A stretch of DNA of 64,000 nucleotides from Nitrosomonadales bacterium (lineage in GTDB: Bacteria; Pseudomonadota; Gammaproteobacteria; Burkholderiales; Gallionellaceae). The DNA lies in assembly GCA_016721605.1 (NCBI GenBank), contig JADKHS010000010.1:1-64000 (forward strand), in the 5' to 3' direction. The position numbers were made by a program, and so were the translations under genes. Positions within the stretch are counted from its first letter, which is position 1. Every line of letters begins with the position of its first letter. Under the pieces are notes generated by a model, which saw only the letters and a list, made by a program, of their open reading frames with translations, was not told the DNA's origin and made no database searches. Shown here in pieces: positions 1 through 8,373 of the stretch.

Positions 1-2
1 TA

Positions 3-170
3 GCTCTCATCAAATACCAATATCAGGCTAAAGCGGATGATGCGCCCTTCACCACTTGGCTTACTTATGTGTTTCAGTTGCAAGAAGGTCAATGGCGAAT
101 TGTGCATGACCAAAATACAGCATTAGATTACGCTGCTTTTGCTCGTGTGGCAGGAATAGAAATTAAGTGA
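3..170 (+). CDS. C-terminal end of a SnoaL/NTF2-like (DUF4440-type) protein, partial
   Basis: The window begins inside this gene. The frame is open from base 3 to the TGA at 168-170 and gives the last 55 residues. The chain has alternating hydrophobic and polar residues around LTYVFQLQEGQWRIVHDQN, which resembles the final beta strands of the SnoaL/NTF2-like fold found in DUF4440 or SgcJ-type proteins. No catalytic residues can be judged from this piece. The assignment rests on pattern only. Any small cone-shaped alpha/beta protein remains possible. Confidence 0.4.
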   Translation, partial: ALIKYQYQAKADDAPFTTWLTYVFQLQEGQWRIVHDQNTALDYAAFARVAGIEIK

Positions 171-244
171 GATGGCCTAATTCTTCTATCAACCGGACAT
201 CCCCAAAACCAAGTTTTTGGTCTGACGGATATTTCAAAAGTTAG

Positions 245-565
245 GTGTATGCGGCACCGCTTTCAAATGTCGCACCAAGGAAGCTAGCACATGAAAAACG
301 CCCTCAACCTCGCAACGAATTTTTGTCAAAAGCTTGGCACATGCTGAAGATCTCCATCGTGGAACAAGCCATCCACCTCAAGGCGATGCTCGTTGTGGCG
401 TTGATTGCGATTGCCCGAAAAACGATACTTCTGGAGCCAAATGAGTTACCCGAAGGAACACTGCTGGGCATTGGCGTCGTGGTGCTTGCGCCCACTTTAG
501 GCTACTACTTGGTACGGCGCAGCCGCTGGGGAAAACGCGGTTCAAATTCGGAGCGCACGAAATGA
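245..565 (+). CDS. PsiE-like small membrane protein
   Basis: A 106-residue protein. The stretch from about residue 36 to 92 (VEQAIHLKAMLVVALIAIAR, then a second hydrophobic segment LLGIGVVVLAPTLGYYLVRR) resembles the C-terminal half of the phosphate-starvation-inducible PsiE family of inner-membrane proteins, whose function is unknown. It is shorter than usual PsiE proteins, so the first helices may be missing or the true start may differ; the ATG at 245 has only a weak upstream AGGTG. Its stop overlaps the start of the terC-like gene (ATGATG at 562), so the two are probably translated together. Confidence 0.5.
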   Translation: MYAAPLSNVAPRKLAHEKRPQPRNEFLSKAWHMLKISIVEQAIHLKAMLVVALIAIARKTILLEPNELPEGTLLGIGVVVLAPTLGYYLVRRSRWGKRGSNSERTK

Positions 566-1539
566 TGATCGAATCCATTGGCACCCCGGTGCTCTATCTC
601 GGCTTCACGCTGCTCGTTATCGTCTTGCTGGCGATCGATTTTGTCATGCTCAAGACCCAAGGTAGCCACCGGGTGAGCGTGAAGGAAGCGGCCACATGGT
701 CGGTGGTGTGGATCGCGATCTCGCTCACTTTCTGCGCTTGGTTCTGGTGGTATCTTGACGGGCTTTTTGGGCGGGAGGTCGCCAACGAAAAGGCGTTGGA
801 ATACCTCACCGGGTACCTGATCGAAAAGTCGCTCGCGGTGGACAACGTCTTCGTGTGGATCACCCTATTCAGCTTCTTCGCCGTGCCCGCCGCATTCCAA
901 AAGCGAGTGCTGCTCTATGGCGTGCTCGGCGCCATCGTTATGCGCGCCGGGCTCATCTACATCGGCGCGCTGCTGCTCACCCAGTTTCACTGGATTCTCT
1001 ACGTCTTTGGCTTTTTTCTCTTGCTGACGGGCGTCAAGATGCTGGTGTTCTCTGCGCACGAGCCCGATCTGGAGAAAAACCCGATTCTCCGCTGGATGCG
1101 CGGCCACATGAAGATCACCAGCGAGTACCACGGAGAGAGCTTCTTCGTATTCAAGGAGGGAATGCGTTACGCCACGCCGATGTTCGTGGTGCTGGTGCTG
1201 GTGGAGGCAACCGACCTTATCTTCGCGATGGATTCAATCCCCGCGATCTTCGCCGTGACCGGTGACCCATTCATTGTCTTTACCTCCAATATTTTCGCCA
1301 TTCTGGGGCTACGGGCGATGTATTTTCTGCTCGCCGATATGGCGGAGCGGTTCCATCTTCTCAAGTATGGGCTGGCGATAATCCTGATGTTCATCGGGGC
1401 GAAAATGCTGCTGCTCGACGTCTATAAAATTTCTACGGGGATCGCCCTGGGGATCGTCGGATTGATCTTGTTGTTGTCGGTGGCAGCCAGTCTCGTCACA
1501 TCCCGCCGCTCCGGTCCAAAGGCAGAGGATAAGCACTGA
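562..1539 (+). CDS. TerC/Alx family integral membrane protein (probable metal efflux)
   Basis: A 325-residue polytopic protein of full family length (E. coli Alx is about 320 residues). It has about nine hydrophobic segments. It carries the two family signatures: an acidic segment EKSLAVDNVFVW near residue 94, and EATDLIFAMDSIPAIFAVT near residue 215, with the conserved Asp residues used in metal transport. Alx/TerC proteins are linked to manganese export, pH response and tellurite resistance; the substrate here cannot be read from sequence. The ATG at 562 overlaps the stop of the PsiE-like gene, and a second ATG follows at once. In E. coli, alx/mntP are controlled by Mn riboswitches; none is obvious here because the gene starts inside its neighbour. 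Confidence 0.88.
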   Translation: MMIESIGTPVLYLGFTLLVIVLLAIDFVMLKTQGSHRVSVKEAATWSVVWIAISLTFCAWFWWYLDGLFGREVANEKALEYLTGYLIEKSLAVDNVFVWITLFSFFAVPAAFQKRVLLYGVLGAIVMRAGLIYIGALLLTQFHWILYVFGFFLLLTGVKMLVFSAHEPDLEKNPILRWMRGHMKITSEYHGESFFVFKEGMRYATPMFVVLVLVEATDLIFAMDSIPAIFAVTGDPFIVFTSNIFAILGLRAMYFLLADMAERFHLLKYGLAIILMFIGAKMLLLDVYKISTGIALGIVGLILLLSVAASLVTSRRSGPKAEDKH

Positions 1540-1649
1540 CTAACCAAGTACATATTTCAAGGGATCGTGAGGCTTCATTTCTATCCCGATTAAGTTCTCG
1601 CTCGATTTCGGGTAGGCGAGTCAAAAGTCAATATTTTCTACCCTTTTAT

Positions 1650-3149
1650 TTGGAGGTTAAAATGGCTTCACATGGCAATGTTTATCGTTCTGGCGATGCA
1701 CCCCCCAGTTCCAAATTCTTCGACCAAGGAAAATTCGGACGAATGTTTCCTGCGCTACCTCCGTTTTCATTAGACTCACCGACGCTACGTTCGGCGCTAC
1801 TTAAAATCGGTGAGCTCAATGGCATCATGGACGCAAAAGATGATCTGACAGCCGATCCAAAGGATCTCATTTTACAGCCCCCCCTGTTTGTCAATAATTC
1901 AGACAATCCTGATATGACTGCGGGGATGACGTTTCTCGGTCAATTTCTCGATCACGACATGACGCTTGATATTACATCAAGCCTGGAACAGCAAGTCGAT
2001 CCGGAAATGATCCAGGAATTTTCGCGTACCCACATTTGCGCTTGACAGCGTGTATGGTTCTGTCCGGCAGGCTCACCGCATCTGTTTGACCAAACTGTCG
2101 ATAACGGACTCACCACACTATTGGTAGAGCCCAATCCCGGTTCAGAGGCTATCTCGCGTGATGGTTCACTCAAATTTGACTTACCCCGCAACAGCCAAGG
2201 CACGCCTCTAATGGGTGATCCGCGTAACGATGAAAATCTCGTCCTTTCCCAGTTACAGGTCGCATTCATCAAGTTTCATAATGCCCTGGTTGCCAAAGTA
2301 AAAGCAGATTTTGGGTTAACTAATCCGGTGGAAGTTTTTCTCGAGGCCCAGCGACTTACACGCTGGCATTATCAATGGATTATTCTGCATGAATTTTTGC
2401 CTAAGACAGTTGGTCAGCCATTGGTCGATGACATCATCACAAACGGCCGAAAATTTTATAAATGGCGTAATGCCCCCTTTATTCCAGTGGAATTTTCAGT
2501 ATCTGCCTACCGGTTTGGACACTCGCAGGTGCGTCCAAGCTATCGAGTAAATTTCGGAGCCAACGATGCGAGCCAATTCTTCGCGCTTTTCTTTAATGAT
2601 AATCTCGCAGTCAATCCGGTGACTATCGACATGCGCGGCGGCACGCGCGCCTCAAACAGATTCATTGATTGGCAAACGTTCTTTGATTTTGGCGATAGTA
2701 AATCACGCCACAATAAACGGATTGATACTAAACTTTCGACCGTCATGTTTGATCTTCCCGGGTTGCCGCCGGGTGGGCCGCAAGCATTGGCCCAGCTCAA
2801 TCTGTTACGCCATTTAACATTCAAGGTTCCGTCTGGACAACGCGTCGCAGCCGCAATGGGGTTACCGGTCTTGCCCGAGAGCGATCTAGCTGATTTAAAG
2901 CCTTTTAATCTACATAACCGTACACCACTGTGGTTTTACATTCTGCGCGAGGCTGATGTAACAGCGGATGGCAAACGCTTAGGGCCAGTTGGAGGGCGTA
3001 TTGTCGGTGAAGTAATGATCGGCTTACTGCAAGGCGACAATACATCTTATCTCTCGCAAGATCCAGATTGGACACCGAGTTTGGGTGCGGGAGGAAACTT
3101 CACGATGGTAGATTTGCTAAAATTTGCAGGTGTTATAACCGTGCTTTAG
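1650..3149 (+). CDS. Animal-type heme peroxidase family protein, with two compensating frame breaks
   Basis: Two open pieces (1650-2045 and 2121-3149) lie in the same frame, and the missing middle is coded in another frame. An extra base near 2018 and a lost base near 2067 explain this. Reading through restores NFRVPTFALDSVYGS then PAGSPHLFDQTVDNG, the calcium-site region of the family. The distal heme site GQFLDHDMTLD, with the conserved His, and the proximal site YRFGHSQVR are both present. The reconstructed length of about 500 residues is normal for bacterial peroxicin/cyclooxygenase-like peroxidases. A good RBS (TGGAGG) precedes the ATG. No signal peptide is seen. The two errors cancel, which favours sequencing error over decay. 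Confidence 0.85.
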
Positions 3150-3168
3150 TATTAGCCTTAACCTTAAC

Positions 3169-3195
3169 GGCGGTTTTATTGACAGGTAAACCGCC
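3169..3195 (+). terminator. Hairpin after the peroxidase gene
   Basis: Arms GGCGGTTT (3169-3176) and AAACCGCC (3188-3195) pair perfectly over an 11-base loop, 20 bases after the peroxidase stop. There is no clear T-run, so it could be a weak terminator or an mRNA-stabilising hairpin. Confidence 0.45.
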
Positions 3196-3292
3196 TTAAG
3201 CGATGTAAAAAGAGGACACCCGATACCGTCTTTAACGCGAAGTATTTTTCTAATGCTACAATTTTGACTGTTAATCAATAAGGAGAGCTCTC

Positions 3293-3754
3293 ATGCCAAC
3301 ACTTAGCACACCCACCCTCACCTTGGGCGCCACCACTAACAATAAGCGCGACGTGACGGTCGCGGGCAACATCACTTTTACCGCAAGCGACGTAGGCAAA
3401 ACCTACCGCTTGGAAATCAAGATTTTCGGTGAAGACAAGGGCGACGACTCGTTGCCGTCGGATGATGCGGTCGGTGACGACTTGCTCTACACTTACCTGT
3501 TTCCCGGCTCCGGCATTTTTCTCTCATTCAAGAACATCACCGTGGCCGCTGCCGGCACGATAAGCTATTCCGAGAAGCGCGCGATCGATACCGGAAAGCT
3601 CGATGAAGACAAGGGTATGGTGAAGGTTGGCGACGCTGACATCAACACGCCGGTCTTTATGCCCCGCAAGGACGAGGTATACGCCAAAGTAACGGTGTCA
3701 ACGGCATCGGTGACGAAGAGGTCAGCGACGGTATCGTCGGGTGCCGGGGTCTAA
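3293..3754 (+). CDS. Small beta-rich protein of unknown function downstream of the heme peroxidase
   Basis: A 153-residue protein with a strong RBS (AAGGAG, 3281-3286) before the ATG. I do not recognise a family. The sequence is rich in Val, Thr and Ser, with alternating strands such as VTVAGNITFTASDVGKTYRLE and an acidic middle (residues about 46-62). This suggests a soluble beta-sandwich of the Ig/C2 type, perhaps calcium binding. There is no signal peptide. It lies about 140 bases after the peroxidase, past a hairpin, in the same direction, so the pairing may be functional; this is inference. Confidence 0.6.
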   Translation: MPTLSTPTLTLGATTNNKRDVTVAGNITFTASDVGKTYRLEIKIFGEDKGDDSLPSDDAVGDDLLYTYLFPGSGIFLSFKNITVAAAGTISYSEKRAIDTGKLDEDKGMVKVGDADINTPVFMPRKDEVYAKVTVSTASVTKRSATVSSGAGV

Positions 3755-3866
3755 AAATAAAGGGGGCGCGCTCTTTATGGCCGCGTGCACGTTATCAATA
3801 TGCGGCACCAACACATTGAAGCGCCGTTTGGTCAAAGTAAGTATCCCCCGGTAAAGCCGGGGGTTT

Positions 3867-4109
3867 TCATTTGCGGGCCGCCCAAAGTGGTTTAACGGGA
3901 TCGCTCCCTGCTCTTGTGGCCACTTCAGTGGCCGTTGAAACTTGCCCAAAGTATGGCCTCAACTGCCCGTACAAAGTTTTACGTCTACACTCCTTACGTT
4001 TACACCTCGTAATGAGTATCACGTGATATTTGCATTCCCGTTTACTATGGCTTAGGCTTTCGTTGTCGTCCGTATCGATCCTCCCTTCTTCGTTTGCTTG
4101 GCGGCTCAC
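3867..4109 (-). pseudogene. IS200-type transposase (TnpA, Y1) N-terminal relic
   Basis: On the minus strand the peptide LSHSKRECKYHVILITRCKR followed by RRKTLYGQL matches the start of IS200/IS605 Y1 transposases (typically SKWECKYHVVF... KCRRKTLYG). It then diverges. The catalytic HUH motif and the Tyr are absent, so only the first 50 or so residues survive. The surrounding bases 3765-4190 contain no other gene and include two GCCGGGGG-type stretches typical of the ends of such remnants. It is a dead insertion scar between the peroxidase pair and the Sel1 gene. Confidence 0.6.
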
Positions 4110-4208
4110 GATTCAGAGTGTCGCAAACGGACTCCCATAAATGTCAAACTTCTACTGCCACCCTGCATAGCCGGGGGATTTCCTATGTTGGGTTAAGGTG
4201 AACATTCA

Positions 4209-5084
4209 GTGAACATTATTTCGATTTCTTTGCTTGCCACATTATTGCTAATACTTGCCAATGGCGGAGCACAAGCGGCTGCCAACAAGAACAAAACAGC
4301 TGCGCCTTCTGTGCAGAAAAAAGCATTAACGCCTTCTGTGCAGAAAAAAACATCAGCGCCACAAAACGAATTTTCGTTGTTACAAAAATCTGCCGCACAG
4401 GGAGTTGCTGAGGCGCAATACAAACTCGGCTGGATGTATTCAAAGGGTGACGGCGTACCCTAAGATACTGCCAAGAGTTTTGAGTGGTTCCAAAAAGCGG
4501 CTAACCTAGGACATGCCGAAGCGCAATTCTTCCTCGGCGTGATTTACGCCAAAGGTGATGGAATACCCAAGGATTCCGCTAAAGCCATTGAATGGTTCCA
4601 AAAAGCGGCTACTCAGGGGCATGCTGAGGCGCAATTTTTCCTTGGAGTAATCTATACCTATGGCGAAGGCGTATCCAAAAATGCCGCGAAAGCGATAGAG
4701 TGGTATCAGAAAGCAGCAATTCAAGGACATACCGAAGCGCAATACAATCTTGGTTGGATGTATTCCAATGGCGAAGGTGTTCCCAAAGATGTAACCAAGA
4801 CTTTTGAGTGGTTTCAAAAAGCGGCCGCTCAGCAACATGCCGAAGCGCAATACAACCTAGGCATAATGTATCGGGATAGTGAAAGCATACCCAAGGACCT
4901 TGCGAAAGCCATCGAGTGGCTTCAAAAAGCGGCTGCCCAGCAGCATGCCGAAGCGCAATATAATCTGGGCTTGATGTATCGGGACGGAGAAGGCGTACCC
5001 AAGGACGCTACAAAAGCTATTGAATGGTTTCAAAAAGCGGCAAATCAAGGGCATGCCAAAGCGCAGTTTGTACTTAACATGTAA
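4209..5084 (+). pseudogene. Secreted Sel1-repeat protein interrupted by a TAA codon
   Basis: A GTG start at 4209 follows AAGGTG and gives a signal peptide (ISLLATLLLILANGGAQA). A 9-residue tandem duplication (PSVQKKALT/PSVQKKTSA) follows, then about seven Sel1/TPR-like repeats of 36 residues (pattern AEAQYNLGxMYxxGEGVPKD..KAIEWFQKAA). The TAA at 4461-4463 replaces the Lys of the VPKD motif in the first repeat; the frame stays open afterwards to 5084. This could be a single AAA-to-TAA change in life or in the read. Sel1 proteins act as protein-protein scaffolds, often in the periplasm or envelope. The repeats are almost uniform, so copy number may vary between strains. Confidence 0.75.
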
Positions 5085-5206
5085 GGCCTGGCCCTTGGGA
5101 AATAACAGTAACGTACTGTCATTTTAAATTTGGACGATGGCTCAGTGTCTAAAATTAGGGCGATCTTATTGCCTACAATTTTTGATCATCAAGGCCAATG
5201 ATTTCA

Positions 5207-6292
5207 TCAGAAATTTATAGCCAAAGCTGTCGTCACAAAAGCATTGTTGTTAGCGATATTATTATTTTTAATGAAAATACTATCTTTGCTACTTAATGCC
5301 CTAGCTTCCACTCTCCACACAATATTATTTGTAATGGCATAGTCAAAATTGCTTGAAAAGCCCCATGTTTTAAAACCATTGGGTGTACCAGTTGCAATGA
5401 TTACCCCATTTTTATCATCATAATATTCAGCTCTTATAGCGATAGCGGTTTTTGCTGTTGGCGTATATTTCAAGATAATCGTGGGGTTGAACCACGTGTT
5501 CATGGCTGATGAGCCCTTATTTTCTTGTTCAGTACCTATATCAAAAGCAAATATTGCGGCAAGCCCATTATTCAGTTGAAAAATTCCATAAAAATTATTG
5601 AAATAACGCATTTTCTTATCATTGTCAGGCTTGTCGTTTCCAATAAATGTGCTCCAATTCAGGGTTACTTTTGTGGAAGGCTTATAAGTAACCTGCGTAC
5701 CAAATGAAGGGGAAGAATTTCCCTCCACACGCCGAATATGTTGCCAGCCATTCAAAACTAATGCGCTCACCAACCAGACATCATTCTCTGACGTATAACT
5801 GATTTTTGCGCCAGTTTCATAATAAGGTGTGTTATCTGCTGATAAGCTTCTGGTCAAAGTCCAATTGTCTTTACCAACCGCACTTTCAAAACCTATATGT
5901 GAAGAAAAGACACCGGCATCAAGCCATAGATTATCTTTTTTAGAAAGCTTCAGGCCAACATTGCCTTCATAGATATTATTCAACACGCCAGGCTCAGATG
6001 CATAATTAGAATTCATATAGCTACCACCCGCCAATGCGAGATTAGCCCTAACACTCTCTGTGTTGTACGATCCCTTCACAAAAGCCAAATTTACTGAAAC
6101 TTCATTATTTTTGTTATAGCTATAAATAAATGGCGGCTTGATATTGTTGGCAGGGGTATTAAAGTCATGGCTATAGTACGTTTCAGCATAACCGCTAATG
6201 GTTAACGCGGAATCTGGGGCTTTTTCTTCCCCGTATGCCAAGCCGCCTGCAAATGCAGCGATTACTGTAATCGTGATAATTAATTTTTTCAT
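5207..6292 (-). CDS. Outer-membrane beta-barrel protein (porin-like, BBP2 type)
   Basis: The first ATG with a signal peptide is at 6292 (MKKLIITITVIAAFAGGLAYG), giving about 361 residues; the longer frame would need a TTG at 6340. The mature chain begins with SGYAETYYSHDF and is made of alternating aromatic and polar residues with Gly/Asn-rich turns. It ends in Phe (ALAINF), as expected for BAM-assembled barrels. It resembles putative beta-barrel porin-2 (OmpL-like) proteins. Base composition is A+T rich compared with its neighbours. There is no operon partner. The substrate is unknown. Confidence 0.7.
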   Translation of the reverse strand: MKKLIITITVIAAFAGGLAYGEEKAPDSALTISGYAETYYSHDFNTPANNIKPPFIYSYNKNNEVSVNLAFVKGSYNTESVRANLALAGGSYMNSNYASEPGVLNNIYEGNVGLKLSKKDNLWLDAGVFSSHIGFESAVGKDNWTLTRSLSADNTPYYETGAKISYTSENDVWLVSALVLNGWQHIRRVEGNSSPSFGTQVTYKPSTKVTLNWSTFIGNDKPDNDKKMRYFNNFYGIFQLNNGLAAIFAFDIGTEQENKGSSAMNTWFNPTIILKYTPTAKTAIAIRAEYYDDKNGVIIATGTPNGFKTWGFSSNFDYAITNNIVWRVEARALSSKDSIFIKNNNIANNNAFVTTALAINF

Positions 6293-6427
6293 GGGATTTG
6301 CTGCTTTACTGATGATGATAACCACGCAAGTTTTACGCAACTGAAATTAAAAACACACCAAAATGTAATTTTGCCAGATTATGTCTGGTGCCTGTCCGCC
6401 TTAAGCCTGCCGAAAGGTAGTACCCAT

Positions 6428-6530
6428 AAACAGATAGCAACACCTGTAATGGCGACATCTGCGCCACCCGCCGCGTAACCAACCATCCGGCCAAGGTCAC
6501 CCTAACAATCCCGCCGCCCACGCCAACCAA
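6428..6530 (-). repeat. Duplicated 3' end of the ybbP-like permease gene (fragment)
   Basis: These 103 bases match 12734-12836, the end of the FtsX-like permease gene, at about 90 percent without gaps. The encoded peptide runs LVGVGGGIVRVTLAGWL to SPLQVL. No other part of the permease is present, so it is a translocated gene end. It lies at the edge of a toxin-antitoxin and relic region. Confidence 0.8.
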
Positions 6531-6647
6531 GCTGCCAGCTCGACGTGCCCGGCATCGCCTTGCCAAAAGAGATTGCCGCCTGAGTTGAAGTGAGACGCTT
6601 AAAAACGTATATATTTCGTCAGTACGTTATTGACTGGAGATACGATC

Positions 6648-6941
6648 ATGTCCAAAGAAGCTGTTTTCACCATGAAGTTGGAACCCGAATTGCGCACCGA
6701 GTTTATGGCTGCGGCAGAGGCCAGCCACCGCCCGGCCTCACAAATTTTACGCGAATTGATGCGCGATTTTGTGCAACGCCAGCGCGAAGCGCGGGAATAT
6801 GACGATTTTTTGCGCCGCAAGGTTGAGAAGGCGCGAGCACAAATACAGACAGGCAAGCACCGATCTAATGAAGATGTCTCCACCGAATTCGCTGCCAAGT
6901 GGGCGCAACTGCTGGCCCAACTTGAGCAGGCTAACAGATGA
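6648..6941 (+). CDS. Ribbon-helix-helix antitoxin (ParD-like)
   Basis: 97 residues from the ATG at 6648, which has GGAG ten bases upstream; a TTG at 6630 is less likely. The N-terminal strand AVFTMKLEPELRTEF and the helices with RPASQILRELMRDFVQRQRE are typical of RHH antitoxins that pair with ParE-type toxins. The C-terminal half is the flexible toxin-binding part. The ATGA overlap at 6938 leads into a toxin gene that is cut after 14 codons. The antitoxin is therefore an orphan here. Such proteins normally repress their own promoter. Confidence 0.75.
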   Translation: MSKEAVFTMKLEPELRTEFMAAAEASHRPASQILRELMRDFVQRQREAREYDDFLRRKVEKARAQIQTGKHRSNEDVSTEFAAKWAQLLAQLEQANR

Positions 6942-6982
6942 AGGTTCGCTGGTCTGAGGCTGCAATCCAAGATCGCCAATAA
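6938..6982 (+). pseudogene. ParE-like toxin, first 14 codons only
   Basis: The ATG overlaps the antitoxin stop (ATGA). The start MKVRWSEAAIQDR is typical of ParE/RelE plasmid-stabilisation toxins, but a TAA ends it at 6982. The sequence then becomes a 23-bp repeat (6982-7004) and an integrase relic. The toxin has been lost by deletion at that repeat. Confidence 0.6.
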
Positions 6983-7004
6983 AAGGGTAGCGTCCCCTTT
7001 TTCT
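6982..7004 (+). repeat. 23-bp hairpin-forming repeat, copy 1
   Basis: AAAGGG, a short loop, then CCCCTTTTT; identical to 7908-7930. The AAAGGG/CCCTTT arms plus the T-run make it terminator-like. It marks the point where two genes (parE' and the integrase relic) are truncated. Confidence 0.7.
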
Positions 7005-7008
7005 TTGC

Positions 7009-7113
7009 GAGCGGCAACGCATGATGCAGCATTGGGCTGATTATCTTGACGGACTAAAAGCGGGTACGGACGTGATAGCGCTGCACAAAGTGAAAATGGC
7101 ATACGCCGCTTGA
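7009..7113 (+). pseudogene. C-terminal relic of a tyrosine-recombinase/phage integrase
   Basis: The frame ERQRMMQHWADYLDGLKAG up to the TGA at 7111-7113 resembles the extreme C-terminus of phage-type integrases (usually ...MQxWADYLDxL). All catalytic residues lie upstream and are missing. It directly follows the hairpin repeat. This suggests an integrated element once lay here and was deleted down to its last codons. Confidence 0.45.
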
Positions 7114-7146
7114 CATGAACCTTATTGAGTTATAGTGTATCTACAC
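7110..7146 (+). promoter_or_regulatory. Promoter and operator of the AbrB-PIN toxin-antitoxin pair
   Basis: TTGACA at 7110-7115 and TATAGT at 7131-7136 (15-base spacer; TAGTGT at 7133 would give 17). The -10 overlaps the inverted repeat GTGTA-TC-TACAC (7135-7146), a likely site for autorepression by the antitoxin complex. Confidence 0.5.
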
Positions 7147-7170
7147 GGATATACTTAACGGAGGTGTGAG

Positions 7171-7419
7171 ATGAAACTGCAAGTATCGAAGTGGGGCAAC
7201 AGCTTGGCCGTGCGATTGCCGGTGGAATGCACTCGCGCTGCTGGCCTGAAAGAGGGGGATAGTGTCGAGGCCAGCATCACCCCGGCGGGGGCAATCAACC
7301 TGGCACCTGATAGAGCATTCGACAAGGCCGCTTTCCTGGCGCGCATTACCAGGCTGCAAGCTTCCATGCAGATGACTGCGCCGGTTGTGGAAACCATGCG
7401 CCAAGAAGAACGCTACTGA
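7171..7419 (+). CDS. AbrB/MazE-type antitoxin (VapB-like)
   Basis: 82 residues; the RBS GGAGGTG precedes the ATG. The N-terminal KLQVSKWGNSLAVRLPV is the swapped-hairpin SpoVT-AbrB DNA-binding motif; the C-terminal tail is the toxin-neutralising part. The stop TGA and the toxin ATG share one base (TGATG), so the two are translationally coupled. An inverted repeat upstream fits autoregulation. Confidence 0.85.
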   Translation: MKLQVSKWGNSLAVRLPVECTRAAGLKEGDSVEASITPAGAINLAPDRAFDKAAFLARITRLQASMQMTAPVVETMRQEERY

Positions 7420-7841
7420 TGATTTATGTGGATACCAGCGTGATCGTCCCACTGCTGACCGTCGAGCCGAAAACACAGGGTGTGACCGCTTGGTATGCCG
7501 GGCTGCGCGATACGCCTGCCAGCTCTGACTGGCTGCTGACAGAATTTTCCAGCGCAATATCCATCAAGCTGCGCACCGGTCAGATCAACGAGGCAACTGC
7601 AAAGCGGGTGCGCAAGGAGTTTGAGTTGCTGGTAAATGGCGGCTTGCGCATTGTGCCAGTCAGCCGCGATGCGTTCACACAAGCTGCGGTAATTGTCAGG
7701 CGGCACGATAGCGGCCTGCGATCCGGTGATTCGTTGCATCTTGCCGTTGCTCTGGAGTTGGGCGCAAGCCACATGGCGACGCTGGACGGTACGCTGGCAG
7801 CGAACGCAAAACACAATGGGTTAGAGTTGGTCGAGTATTGA
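7419..7841 (+). CDS. vapC: PIN-domain toxin (VapC-like ribonuclease)
   Basis: 140 residues. PIN-domain acidic residues are visible: YVDTSVIVPLL at the N-terminus, the Glu in LLTEFSSAI (about residue 41), and DSLHLAVALELGA with MATLDGTLA near the C-terminus. These bind Mg/Mn for RNA cleavage. It forms a pair with the AbrB-type antitoxin just upstream. Length and motifs are complete, so the module is probably active. Confidence 0.87.
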   Translation: MIYVDTSVIVPLLTVEPKTQGVTAWYAGLRDTPASSDWLLTEFSSAISIKLRTGQINEATAKRVRKEFELLVNGGLRIVPVSRDAFTQAAVIVRRHDSGLRSGDSLHLAVALELGASHMATLDGTLAANAKHNGLELVEY

Positions 7842-7907
7842 AACACTGCGGCCTGTGACGGTATCAGGCAAAAGCAATGGGACTGGCAATCGTGTTCGCT
7901 GGAGAAT

Positions 7908-7930
7908 AAAGGGTAGCGTCCCCTTTTTCT
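7908..7930 (+). repeat. 23-bp hairpin-forming repeat, copy 2
   Basis: Identical to 6982-7004. It sits between the PIN toxin gene and a truncated Fic gene and could act as a terminator for the toxin-antitoxin operon. The two copies bracket the intact toxin-antitoxin pair and its promoter. Confidence 0.7.
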
Positions 7931-7963
7931 ATTTGAGTGGTGTTGAGCCAGGAAAGGAAATAG

Positions 7964-8218
7964 ATGAACACGCTACGCCTTTTTGCCGCCAAAGATTTCT
8001 CCATTCCTGCCAGCACGTCCTGGTATCTCGCCGACCTTGGCGAGTTTCGCGGCAGACAGGAGCTATATACGCAGCAGTCTCCGCAGCGTCTCAAGACCTT
8101 GCGCGAACATGCGCTGATTGAGAGTGCGGTTGCTTCCAACCGTATCGAAGGCGTGTCGGTTGATCCTTCGCGGGTGCGCGATGTGCTGGTTGCGCCAAAA
8201 CCTTTGTTGTTGAGATAG
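7964..8218 (+). pseudogene. Fic/DOC family protein, N-terminal stub
   Basis: 84 residues. RLKTLREHALIESAVASNRI followed by EGVSVDPSRVRDVL is the N-terminal helical region of Fic AMP-transferases, including the inhibitory-type motif with Ser/Glu (ASNRIEG). The frame ends right after this. The catalytic HPFxxGNGR loop is absent. It is a truncated relic at the edge of the toxin-antitoxin scar region. Confidence 0.6.
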
Positions 8219-8373
8219 CTGACGGTTTTAAGGAAAGCGATCAAGCGCAGATTTTTGATTCCCTTGTGGGATGCACAGACTGATACACAAGGTGATTTGT
8301 CTGGTGACTCGTCCGATGATTCGGCACCGGATTGATCTATACTCTCTCATCCGCCAAAAAAAATGCGTTGTAA

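Noticed and set aside
4303..4356. Possible CRISPR-like or minisatellite repeat in the Sel1 gene
   Set aside because: Only two copies of a 27-base coding unit, in frame; an ordinary tandem duplication.
6333..6566. 77-residue minus-strand open frame
   Set aside because: Only the middle part is meaningful, as the copied ybbP end; the rest is read-through, so no separate gene is called.
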